Below, piece after piece: positions 27,163 through 34,822 of a stretch of 37,010 nucleotides of DNA. The translations under genes were made by a program, and so were the position numbers. This stretch comes from an uncultured Collinsella sp. Its GTDB lineage: Bacteria; Actinomycetota; Coriobacteriia; Coriobacteriales; Coriobacteriaceae. The stretch lies in contig CABSNA010000002.1 of NCBI GenBank assembly GCA_902478865.1, forward strand, positions 1 through 37,010, in the 5' to 3' direction. Numbering within the stretch: position 1 is the first letter of the stretch; every line of letters starts with the position of its first letter. The notes below the pieces were generated by a model. That model saw only the letters and a program-made list of their open reading frames with translations, made no database searches and had not been told where the DNA came from.

Positions 27163-27270
27163 ATGCCATTATTGCAAGGTCTCGTTGGATTAGCCTTTAT
27201 ACTTGCGTTATATCTGGCACCTTTTTTAATTCTATTCTTCATTATCCGACTCTTTCTTCGGAGAAAATAG
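27163..27270 (+). CDS. 35-residue single-pass membrane protein
   Basis: A short gene with a strong ribosome binding site (GGGAGGAG). The product begins MPLLQGLVGLAFILALYLAP, continues with a hydrophobic FLILFFIIRLF stretch and ends LRRK. It is essentially one or two tightly packed hydrophobic segments with a positive tail, so the C-terminus is probably cytoplasmic. It closes the plus-strand run of maturase and precursor genes, so immunity or a membrane partner for peptide export is possible. No family is recognised. Confidence 0.65.
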   Translation: MPLLQGLVGLAFILALYLAPFLILFFIIRLFLRRK

Positions 27271-27334
27271 GAGTGTCACGCAAACATTAGCGTAGCTTTC
27301 TTCCAATATGAGCCGAGCATTGGCAAGTGGAATA

Positions 27335-27381
27335 AGAAGCCCGACCGTTCGCCACATGAAAGTGATCGGACGGGCTTCTCT
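27335..27381 (+). terminator. Terminator of the maturase/precursor unit
   Basis: GAAGCCCGACCG and CGGACGGGCTTC form a 12-pair stem with one mismatch across a 19-base loop, then TCTATTT. It marks the end of the plus-strand peptide operon and may also act on the opposite strand. Confidence 0.6.
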
Positions 27382-27970
27382 ATTTAACCCGGGCCGCCAC
27401 CCATAGCGGCTTTCCAAGCGTATTCTCAGTGCAAAGCAATCGTCAGTTTAATCCTATGCGCTGATACCGCATTTCATTTGTTCGGCTCGAATTCTACGGC
27501 CTGGCAACCCTCGCACTCTCCGGCAAATGGATTGAACGCGAAGGCAGAGATGATGTGTGCGTGGACATCGAGGCTGCTGTAGGCAACATACTGGGACATG
27601 GACCCCCGCTGCGCGTGGTATGCGGCCCGGCATATTCATTGCCGTCCAACCCCGTGTAGTTGCAGCAAAGGGTGGAACCTCAATGCTCAGCTCATGTTGT
27701 CCGTGGGACACGAGAATCGTAAGTACACTTTGGTGCGATTCTCACGCTGATACTGAGCCACCTGGAATAAGATACGTCGCGACAACACTTCGCTTCACCT
27801 CTGTCTCGACAAGATGACGTAGACTAAAGTTTCCTTTAGTAAGAGAACGAGAACTATATCTGAAAGCGTTGCGATGGCGTGAAGGCACCGAGTCCGAACC
27901 GCCTGAATGCTACGTGCATCTGCATCGCCTTTTTGTTATCTCTGCCAGTTGGGTAGCACTACACTTGTCA
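27382..27970. other. Spacer with decayed coding sequence
   Basis: A gap of about 590 bases between the convergent peptide operon and exporter. Minus-strand segments look protein-like but are broken between frames: VAQYQRENRTKVYLRFS (about 27730-27790), then ELSIEVPPFAATTRGW, then a 41-residue frame at 27474-27599. An inverted repeat GAGAATCG/CGATTCTC lies at 27712-27743. This is probably a degraded gene or genes; no intact large frame remains. Confidence 0.4.
27474..27599 (-). CDS. Possible small CxxC protein or gene remnant
   Basis: A 41-residue frame from an ATG reading MSQYVAYSSLDVHAHIISAF and ending with a CEGC motif and an acidic tail (AVEFEPNK). The sequence is strikingly protein-like, and the frame continues upstream of the ATG with similar character (AAYHAQRGS), so it may be the 3' end of a broken gene rather than a complete small protein. 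The ribosome binding site is weak (a run of Gs four bases before the ATG). An opposite-strand frame over the same bases also looks plausible, so confidence is low. Confidence 0.35.
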   Translation of the reverse strand: MSQYVAYSSLDVHAHIISAFAFNPFAGECEGCQAVEFEPNK

Positions 27971-29623
27971 TCATTTACCCTGGTACATGCTGCCTAAATC
28001 CACTACCCCTTCTACCGCGCCGACCATCTCGTCATCGTGAGAGACAACGATGATCAGCTGGCTTTGCTTGTTGCGCTTAACATAGGCCGCAAGCTCGGCG
28101 CGGCTTACAGCGTCTAACCCAGTCGTGGGCTCGTCGAGTACCAAAACTGACGACTTGCGTGAAATCGCCGACCATAAGTACACTCGGCGCAGCTCACCGC
28201 CCGAAAGCGCGGAGCAACGTTTCCCGAGCAACTCCTTCACGCTGTTTTCCAGCTAAAGTAGGCCATCTACACCCCGGTGATAGGAAGAAAAGGGCGTGTC
28301 GAAATACTCTAACAGCTCTTTCACCGTTTCGTCCGGCGCGAAGCACGACTGTGGGCAGCACGATATCTCTCTCGCACGTATGTAATCCAAGTCGCATTCT
28401 TCGATTGGCACGCCGTTGTATTTTACTTTGCCTTTCGATGAGTATAGCCCGAGCATCAAGTAAAGAAGTGACGTCTTGCCTCTTCCGTTTTCCCCAACTA
28501 TGCAATATGTACCAGGACCGGAAAACTTGAAAGAAAACCCGCCGAGGACCTCTCGGACAGATCCGTCTGGAAGGGCAACCGAGAATTCCAAATCAGATAC
28601 CGAAATGTCATTTATTTCATCGAGTTTAGCTAAATCGGTCCGATTCCACCCCGATCTCTCCTTTTCTCTCGTCGCGATAGCCGTCCTATCCCATGATGCT
28701 TTGGCATCTTGATAGGATTTGAACAATGACATCATACTTTTCAAAGTCTTAAAGAGAACCGCGAAGTATGTACCGATGATAGTGTACTCGCCTATTGACA
28801 TAGTTCCGTTAATGATTCGTACTCCGGAAACAACAAGTATCACCGCTTGAAACAACGCTACGAAAAGACCATCGAGCGATGTCAGAGAATATGATAGCTT
28901 TCCGGAGCGCAAAACTTTGGGAAAATAGCTCTTAAACCCAGCGTCGAGCGCTTGTTCGCTCTTGCCGTACGAAGATGTCAGTTGAATGTTGAGAATCTGA
29001 TTAAGCTGCGATGCAATTGCGGCGTAAAAGGCGCTGTCCGCCTCTTTCTTCTCATACGTGACCCTATACAAAAGTTTCCTCAACCCAGTAATTACACAGA
29101 AATACACGATGAGGAGAATGATGGAAAACACCGCGAGAGTTGAATCAATTGACCATATGATAAGCAATACGATGGGAATGGCTACAATGGACAGCGGCGC
29201 ACTGATAAAATTCGCCAAAACGAAGGATGAGACCACGCTGGAGTCGGAAATAATCCGTTGCGTTGTATAGGCTGGATCGATGGTCCGACTCACCAAGTAA
29301 TCGTCTCTTTCAAAACGCAAGACGGCCTCCCTGAGAAGATCAAAGGAAAGTCTCGTGGTTATGCGAATGGAAAGTGTTCCTGCAAAATAAGTAAAGAGGG
29401 TGGAGAAAACTCCTATTGACGCAACCAGGAGCGCGAAGAGTACGGCGTCTCTTTCGCTGCGGTTACCGAGAAGAAAATCTAAGAATTTCCCGTTCACGTA
29501 TGGCATGGCATAGGAGAGAGCGGTTCCAATCACCGTGATAGCACTGAAGACGAAAGCCCCTTTTGCTCTGATGAACCTCGAGAGAACGCATCGAATCAAG
29601 GAAGGCCCCAATCTACCCGCCAC
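27971..29623 (-). pseudogene. ABC exporter split by in-frame TAG
   Basis: A type I exporter with fused permease and ATPase, about 549 residues if whole. Six hydrophobic segments (about residues 20-300) precede an ATPase with Walker A GENGRGKTS. An amber codon at 28253-28255 stops translation after GVDGLL. The same frame then continues through the signature SGGELRR, Walker B VLVLDEPTTGLD and the switch VVSHDDE to the stop at 27971. The change could come from CAG to TAG, giving LLQLENSV. The first product lacks the catalytic half, so it cannot hydrolyse ATP alone; a GTG at 28240 could restart the second half as a separate 89-residue piece. There is no C39 peptidase domain. The start is uncertain: GTG at 29623 has no good ribosome binding site. 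It is likely the precursor-peptide exporter. Confidence 0.85.
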
Positions 29624-29938
29624 AAAACATCAATCACTGATACCTTACACCTCAACACAACAGGAGCGAAGATTTGCCAATGAGACTGCTTTAAGATTGC
29701 CTTGGGCCAATACGATCTCAAGCTCTTCCTACAAGAGAGTCGGAATCGGACATCTCCTCCGACGAACCTGGCAATCGGGCGGTTGAAATATCTTTTTCAA
29801 CCGCCCGATTGCCACAATAGATTTGAGCATCCGCCCACAAACGTCCGCGTTTTATACCCATCAAATCCTTTGCCTTTTGTCGTCTAGACTAGAAAAATCG
29901 CTCGAAATAACGCAACCGGCCTGCTCGCTTGAAGAAAC
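29624..29938. other. Upstream region of the exporter, no gene
   Basis: A 315-base AT-rich gap. It contains the perfect 20-bp inverted repeat described separately and a GTCTAGAC palindrome near 29883-29890. No open frame with a ribosome binding site was found. Confidence 0.4.
29769..29814. repeat. Perfect 20-bp inverted repeat, 6-base loop
   Basis: Arms 29769-29788 and 29795-29814 (TGGCAATCGGGCGGTTGAAA and its complement) are exact over 20 bases with loop TATCTT. No T-run follows on either strand, so it is not a standard intrinsic terminator. It lies about 150 bases upstream of the ABC exporter start and may be an operator, an RNA stem, or the footprint of a mobile element. Confidence 0.7.
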
Positions 29939-30588
29939 CTAAGCCCGTAACGTAGATGTGCAAACTTCCGAAACGCCTTGCGCGGCATAGTGCGTATAAA
30001 CTTCGTCAACCGCCTCAGAAATATCTGAGTATCGCGCCGGGTCAAAAGCATACGATGTCGCAGCTATACCCTGCACCCATTCGGAACGCGGATTAATTGA
30101 ATAGCCACACAGCATCATCATACATGCATCTAGACCTGATTTCCCAAGTATCCGACGTATTGATGAGAGCATCGCGGGTCGCCCCTGCACCATCGTCGTC
30201 ACCCCTATTAGCAGTATTTACCGTTTTTCTCTAAATGCGTATCGCCACCCTTAAGAATACGAAGTGTTTTATCCAGACCCGATTGTCCTCCATCTCAAAC
30301 GAAGGGATAAGGAATCTCATCCGGAATCGGCAGTAACGGAGGATTCACAACGACAAGCGAAAAACATGAGTCATCTCTCAGAGGGGAGTAAAGGCTCCCC
30401 TCAAGCACCCTAGTTTCGTCATCCAAAGAGTTGATGGCAGTGTTTTTCTTACAAAGGTCGACAACAAAAGGGTTGATTTCTACAGATGTTACATCCATGC
30501 CACAGTTGGTAAGTATCAGGCCCTGTATTCTGGGGCCAGAACACAAATCGAGAGCCTTCCGTGCGCTCTGCGGTGTAAGGCGCCAATC
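29939..30588 (-). pseudogene. Degraded class I methyltransferase gene
   Basis: Pieces of a SAM-dependent methyltransferase in order along the minus strand. Motif I reads ALDLCSGPRIQGLIL, motif II VTSVEINPFVVDLCKKN, and the catalytic-type loop VVVNPPLLPIP resembles the NPPY motif of N6-methyltransferases. A TGA at 30295-30297 interrupts PYPFV-DGGQSGLDKTL. A one-base shift near 30208 then moves the frame to LIGVTTMVQGRPAMLSSIRR, which runs to the stop at 29939. Another TGA at 30589-30591 cuts the 5' end. At least three lesions make this a pseudogene. It could once have modified the peptide or been a passenger. Confidence 0.75.
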
Positions 30589-30782
30589 TCAGCAAATCTG
30601 TCCCACAATACTGCGCTGAAGAACAAGACGGAACCCCTGAGCCAAACTCCCCTATACCTTATTAAGGCTAAGACAGGCAAGTTCACGCACCCGGCATATT
30701 CCAGAATAACATCCTATTGTTTTAGATGCTCTACAAGCATGAACAGCCGCGAATCGGAAAGATCTTCTAGTTTCGCCCCGAC

Positions 30783-31325
30783 TGACCGCCAAGGGCCAAA
30801 ATGGCCCCTCCATCCCCGGGCGACTGGCTCTGGCGCGCCGAGGAGTGTCCCCAAGTGCCGGCAGAAAAGAAACGTCCCTATCTGCCGGCTAGAGGGCACC
30901 GAAGAGGATGGCGTAGGTAGTGGATTCGCCGAGCTTGAGCTCGTCGCCGGGATTGAGTTGGGCGGAACGGCCGGGCTCGACCTGAATGCAAACGCGCGTG
31001 GCCCCGTTTACCACCACGGTTCCGTTGGTGGACGACAAGTCCTCGACGTGCCAGATATTTTGAGCATCGCACCAGATATGGGCATGGCGGGCCGAGACAT
31101 CGTCGCCGACGTCGGTAATATCGCCCTCACCAGTGGCCAGCGCGCCAATCTCAACACCCTGCTCACTCGGCTGAATCCAGCGCGGGGCGCTCACGACAAA
31201 ACTGTTTTGCACGCGCAGCAGGCCCAAGGGGTGCGCCGGGGCGGGTTCGCGCTCGCCTGCGGTCATCGACATGCCAAGCGAACGCGGCGTGGAGGTGTCT
31301 CCGCCACAGGTCGCGTGCGCGTAGT
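30783..31325 (-). repeat. Right boundary repeat of the island (FHA 3' part)
   Basis: Partner of 24042-24580 in the same orientation. Here the repeat is the C-terminal half and downstream tail of an intact FHA gene. Its tail includes a 9-bp inverted repeat, GCCGGCAGA/TCTGCCGGC, with AACGTCCC in the loop, related to the palindrome at 17045. Confidence 0.85.
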
Positions 31326-31827
31326 CGATGGCATAGTTCACCGAGGACCGCACATCCGCCGAACAACCGACGGCGACAAACAGCACCAGCACGGCCTCGG
31401 CGCGCTCGGCGGGCATGAGTTCCGCCGCCTGGGACAGGCGATCGAGCGCGTTGCGATAGAGATTCGTGTCCTGGTGGCACTCTTCGAGCGCGCGTACCAT
31501 CGGTTCACCTGCAGGACCGCACACCATATTGATCACAGCCGTGGAGTCCATAGGATTTCGCTGGCGCAGGGCCAATTGCGACATAATACGCGCAGCCGAG
31601 GTACCGTATTCGGCAAAGTAGCGCTGCTGAAGCGTGCCGACCGGCGCGCGAACGATAAAGCGGGAAACCCAAGAGCGATCGGCGGCTCGGCTCTGCGGGC
31701 TGCGACCGTCGGCGAGCGGACGGGACGAAAGCACCAGGCCGCACAGCTCGATATGGCTCAGATGCGCCGCGCGCTTAAAGATATCAAACATGGCCCCGCA
31801 TGGGGTGAGCTCAACTTGAGATGCCAT
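30889..31827 (-). CDS. FHA-domain protein of a kinase operon
   Basis: A 312-residue cytoplasmic protein. The N-terminal half (about 1-170) is unrecognised and contains QRNPMDSTAVINMVCGPAGE and a hydrophobic AVLVLFVAVGC. A linker leads to a C-terminal FHA domain (about 200-305) with IGALATGEG, VSARHAHIW and VEDLSSTNGTVVVNG, the residues that bind phosphothreonine. It starts three bases after the stop of the Ser/Thr kinase gene, so it is a likely partner or substrate of that kinase. Its 3' part is duplicated at the far end of the island. Confidence 0.88.
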   Translation of the reverse strand: MASQVELTPCGAMFDIFKRAAHLSHIELCGLVLSSRPLADGRSPQSRAADRSWVSRFIVRAPVGTLQQRYFAEYGTSAARIMSQLALRQRNPMDSTAVINMVCGPAGEPMVRALEECHQDTNLYRNALDRLSQAAELMPAERAEAVLVLFVAVGCSADVRSSVNYAIDYAHATCGGDTSTPRSLGMSMTAGEREPAPAHPLGLLRVQNSFVVSAPRWIQPSEQGVEIGALATGEGDITDVGDDVSARHAHIWCDAQNIWHVEDLSSTNGTVVVNGATRVCIQVEPGRSAQLNPGDELKLGESTTYAILFGAL

Positions 31828-31830
31828 GAC

Positions 31831-33675
31831 CTAGGCCTCCTTGGTCGTAGTAATAGAATCGGACGATACTTCAACAGATCCGCCAAAAGTACGGGTAGCT
31901 GCGGCTCCACCGGCAAGCGGAGTCGCCATCTGGGCTTTTGTGCGTCGCGGTGCCGAAACGGGAAGTTCAAAGGCAAAGCCCATCGCAAGCAAAAACCACG
32001 TAAGCGTATAGGTTGCAACCAGAGCGGCAACAAGGCCGCCCATCACGGCGCGTTGGGAAAATACGCTACATGCAGCCACAACCAGCACCGGAACCTCGCA
32101 GGCAGAAAGCGCAAGCACACCCTGCAGGAAGCCCGAGCGCCGATCGCGCGCAAGCGCCCCCGCGGCAACGCCGGCTATGCCTGGCAGCGCCAACGCCAGT
32201 GCGGCAATAATACCCGGTAGCGACCCAGACCACACGAGCGATCCCAAAGTCGCCGTCACGCGAGCGCCCGACGCCAGCAGCGCGGCCGAAACCACGATCA
32301 CAGCCCAAACCACGCCACAGACGACCGTCGCGCCGACCATCAGCGCGCGACGAACCGCGCGGCCAGACGCATCCATGGGGCACGGCGTGAGCGGCTCGCC
32401 GCGGAGCGAACGACCGACATTTTGCGCATAGTGGTCACAAAACGCCGAGAGCGCCGCCTCGACCGCCGCCGGCTCGGGACGATCTTTTTGATGGCTGGAC
32501 AGACAGGCCATCACCACGTCGAACAGCTGGGCATCGACAAACGCCAGCGCATCGCGTAGCTCTTCGGAATCCGGCTCAAGCCCTAGCTGCTGGGCCTGCT
32601 CGGCCGCGGCGAGCGCCACATCGGGCTCACGACGAAGCAGCTGAGTCAAATCACAACCGGGCGCATGGGCACCAATGGGATAGTCGGGCCGCGTGTCCAT
32701 CTTGAGACGGTAGGGGCTCGCGATGTCGCGCGTCTTTTTGCGCGAACCCGAGGTGCCCGAAGTGCTCGGCGCGGCTTCGTATGGCGCGACGCCGGCAATG
32801 AGCTCGTAAACCGTGCTTGCCGCGGCATAGACGTCGATCGCCGGCGACATACGCAAAGCGCGCAGATTGGGAATATCGTCGGTGAGCATCTCGGGCGGGG
32901 CATAGGCAACCGTCGCGCGACGCAGCGTGGCATAGCGCTCCGTAAACGACGCCTTGCCGCCGGTACCGGCCACGGCCGACGCAGGCTCAAGCGCCAGCGA
33001 CGAGCCAAAGTCGATCAGGCACAGGTCAAAGGTGCCCTCGGCAAGCTGCCGGTCAAGCGGCAGGCGCGCCGCACGCACCATAATATTAGCGGGCGAGATA
33101 TCGCGATGGACAAAGCCCTCACCCACCAGGCTCATACGGCAGAGCAGATCGAACAGGTCGCGACCCAGACGTGCCGCCACAAGCGGCGACAGGCGTCCGG
33201 CATCGTCCACGGCAAGTCGAGAACGCAAGCGGGCAAGCGTCTCGCCCTCGACCCATTCCATGACAATTGCAGGCACACCGTCGACCTCGCCCCAGCCATA
33301 GAGGCGGGGAAAGCCCTTAAGGCCCGAAAGGGCGCGATGGCATTCGTATTCCTCGCGAAACGCCGCCTTGAACTTGGCGACCAGCGCCTCGCGAACGGCA
33401 TCGTCGTCGAACTCATCGCGCATCGGCAAGATGAGCTGCTTGAGCGCCACGGCCTCGCCTTGGGCGTTGACGGCACGCGTCACGCGGCCGATACCGCCAC
33501 GGCGCATGGTCGCATCGTCGGCAAATAGCATCGTAAAACGACGCAGATAGGCAGGCAGTTCGTCCTGACCGAGCGCAATGGCCGGCTCAAACCCGTCGAC
33601 ACGCGCCAGGCGCAGGCCGACCATGGGATCGCGACCGAGCGATTGTGGTGTGGTGGATGCAAGATCGGTCATCAT
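31831..33675 (-). CDS. Ser/Thr protein kinase with C-terminal membrane domain
   Basis: A 614-residue eukaryotic-type protein kinase. The kinase domain (about residues 60-420) has VALKQLILP (ATP-binding Lys), VMEWVEG hinge, FVHRDISPANIMV catalytic loop and LIDFGSS metal motif, then YAPPEM and DVYAAASTVYELIAG. After the domain come about five hydrophobic segments (residues 445-590), an arrangement unlike PknB, which has one segment and PASTA repeats. The start ATGATGA overlaps the stop of the upstream gene by four bases. With the FHA protein it forms a kinase-reader module. The signal is unknown, possibly relayed by the upstream anchored protein. Confidence 0.92.
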   Translation of the reverse strand: MMTDLASTTPQSLGRDPMVGLRLARVDGFEPAIALGQDELPAYLRRFTMLFADDATMRRGGIGRVTRAVNAQGEAVALKQLILPMRDEFDDDAVREALVAKFKAAFREEYECHRALSGLKGFPRLYGWGEVDGVPAIVMEWVEGETLARLRSRLAVDDAGRLSPLVAARLGRDLFDLLCRMSLVGEGFVHRDISPANIMVRAARLPLDRQLAEGTFDLCLIDFGSSLALEPASAVAGTGGKASFTERYATLRRATVAYAPPEMLTDDIPNLRALRMSPAIDVYAAASTVYELIAGVAPYEAAPSTSGTSGSRKKTRDIASPYRLKMDTRPDYPIGAHAPGCDLTQLLRREPDVALAAAEQAQQLGLEPDSEELRDALAFVDAQLFDVVMACLSSHQKDRPEPAAVEAALSAFCDHYAQNVGRSLRGEPLTPCPMDASGRAVRRALMVGATVVCGVVWAVIVVSAALLASGARVTATLGSLVWSGSLPGIIAALALALPGIAGVAAGALARDRRSGFLQGVLALSACEVPVLVVAACSVFSQRAVMGGLVAALVATYTLTWFLLAMGFAFELPVSAPRRTKAQMATPLAGGAAATRTFGGSVEVSSDSITTTKEA

Positions 33676-34577
33676 AGGGCAAGCGCCGCCACGTTATTGT
33701 TGAAGTTACCGAGCGCGACGTCATCATCGCCGTAATGGCCGACCCATTGACATAGGTTGGTGTAACAGCCCCACAGATTGGCATACTGCTGATACCACTT
33801 AGATTCGGTCGAGAACCTTTGTCGACCGAACTCAGCACGGATGGCAAACATGTCATTCGCCAGGCTGTCGCACGGTCTGGGATCTCCCGTAGAGTTATAG
33901 GTCGAAACCACGTCATTGGCACGAGAAACATAGCCGTCGAGCATGTTGTACTTGGTCACAAGCCAACTGTGAATGCCCTCTTCTTCAGCAGCGGAAAGGC
34001 CACCGGAGTTTGCATCGTTGTCAGTGTTGCCGCCCGTCGAGCCGCCGTTTCCAGACCCTCCGGTAGAGGAACCCGACCCAGAGCCGCCGCCCGAACTCGA
34101 TGAATCCGAGCCGGAGCCAGAAGTATCCGAGCTACCGGGCTTTCCGGACTGCTGGGCGTCCTGCTCCTTCTGCTGCTCGACTTTATTCACCGTTGCCGCC
34201 ACGCTATTGTTGGACAACCGATCGATGATCTTGGTGTTGGTGAGCACGATGGTTTTGCCATTGGCAAGCGTGACTTCGTTGTCCGGGGCCTCGGCGCCGT
34301 CTGCATCGTCGGTGCCAAACACAATATGCGCGACCACACTTGCCCAAGCATATCCAGTCGTGGTACCCAGATCACTTTTGACCTCATGCCCCACGCGCGG
34401 TTCGCGTGCGGCATGCGCCTGCATCATGGACGGCACGGTCATGCCATAGGCAGAAACGCCAGCCATGACCAGCACCAGCGAGCACGACAGCAGCACGTAC
34501 GCCCGCGGCGCCAAGCCCAGTCGGCGTCGCATGCGCACCGCGGCGCCGCGCTTTGTCTGAGTGCCACCGGGCCGCAT
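33672..34577 (-). CDS. Anchored extracytoplasmic protein of kinase operon
   Basis: A 301-residue protein. A basic N-terminus is followed by one membrane segment (about 23-45: APRAYVLLSCSLVLVMAGVS) and a region with a GKTIVLTNTKIIDRLSNNS stretch. A long Ser/Gly linker (about residues 145-195) leads to a C-terminal domain with three Cys and many aromatic residues (WYQQYANLWGCYTNLCQW). I recognise no family. The start was chosen at the ATG with GGAGGAGA; longer frames pass through the terminator-like hairpin at 34592-34618. Being first in an operon with the membrane kinase and FHA protein, it may be the sensor or a kinase substrate. Confidence 0.8.
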   Translation of the reverse strand: MRPGGTQTKRGAAVRMRRRLGLAPRAYVLLSCSLVLVMAGVSAYGMTVPSMMQAHAAREPRVGHEVKSDLGTTTGYAWASVVAHIVFGTDDADGAEAPDNEVTLANGKTIVLTNTKIIDRLSNNSVAATVNKVEQQKEQDAQQSGKPGSSDTSGSGSDSSSSGGGSGSGSSTGGSGNGGSTGGNTDNDANSGGLSAAEEEGIHSWLVTKYNMLDGYVSRANDVVSTYNSTGDPRPCDSLANDMFAIRAEFGRQRFSTESKWYQQYANLWGCYTNLCQWVGHYGDDDVALGNFNNNVAALAL

Positions 34578-34591
34578 GCGTTCTCCTCCAA

Positions 34592-34618
34592 GAAAAACAC
34601 GCCGCTCAGAAGCGGCGC
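34592..34618 (-). terminator. Terminator or attenuator before kinase operon
   Basis: On the minus strand CGCCGCT, loop TCTG, AGCGGCG, then TGTTTTT. It lies about 205 bases after the recR stop but only 15 bases before the kinase-operon start codon, just upstream of the ribosome binding site. It may end recR transcription, and it could also attenuate the kinase operon if its promoter lies upstream (a TACACT box is near 34636). Confidence 0.7.
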
Positions 34619-34661
34619 ATTCATTCAAATCCATATTTGAGTGTATCAGCGAACCCAAAAG

Positions 34662-34746
34662 GTTGCGCAACGAATGGGCAAATTAAGGATGCGAGCGGAA
34701 GCATCCATGCGATAAGCGGATACGAAGCATCTTTGTTGCACAACAA
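34662..34746. promoter_or_regulatory. Palindromes upstream of the kinase operon
   Basis: Perfect palindromes GTTGCGCAAC (34662-34671) and TTGTTGCACAACAA (34733-34746) lie 62 bases apart between recR and the kinase operon. The first overlaps a possible -35 box (TTGCGC). They are plausible operators for a dimeric regulator. Confidence 0.35.
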
Positions 34747-34756
34747 ACTCACAGTC

Positions 34757-34784
34757 GCACGGGGAAATTATGACTACCCCGTGC
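34757..34784. repeat. Hairpin downstream of recR
   Basis: GCACGGGG and CCCCGTGC form a perfect 8-bp stem across a 12-base loop, about 40 bases past the recR stop. No T-run follows, so it is perhaps a 3'-end stabilising structure. Confidence 0.4.
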
Positions 34785-34822
34785 ATCGCGAGGAAAACAT
34801 ACGGCAGGAGCAGGCTCGCCGC

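Noticed and set aside
28253..28255. TAG read as a pyrrolysine or other recoded codon
   Set aside because: There is no support for recoding in this lineage, and the exporter family has no special residue at this position. A nonsense change is simpler.
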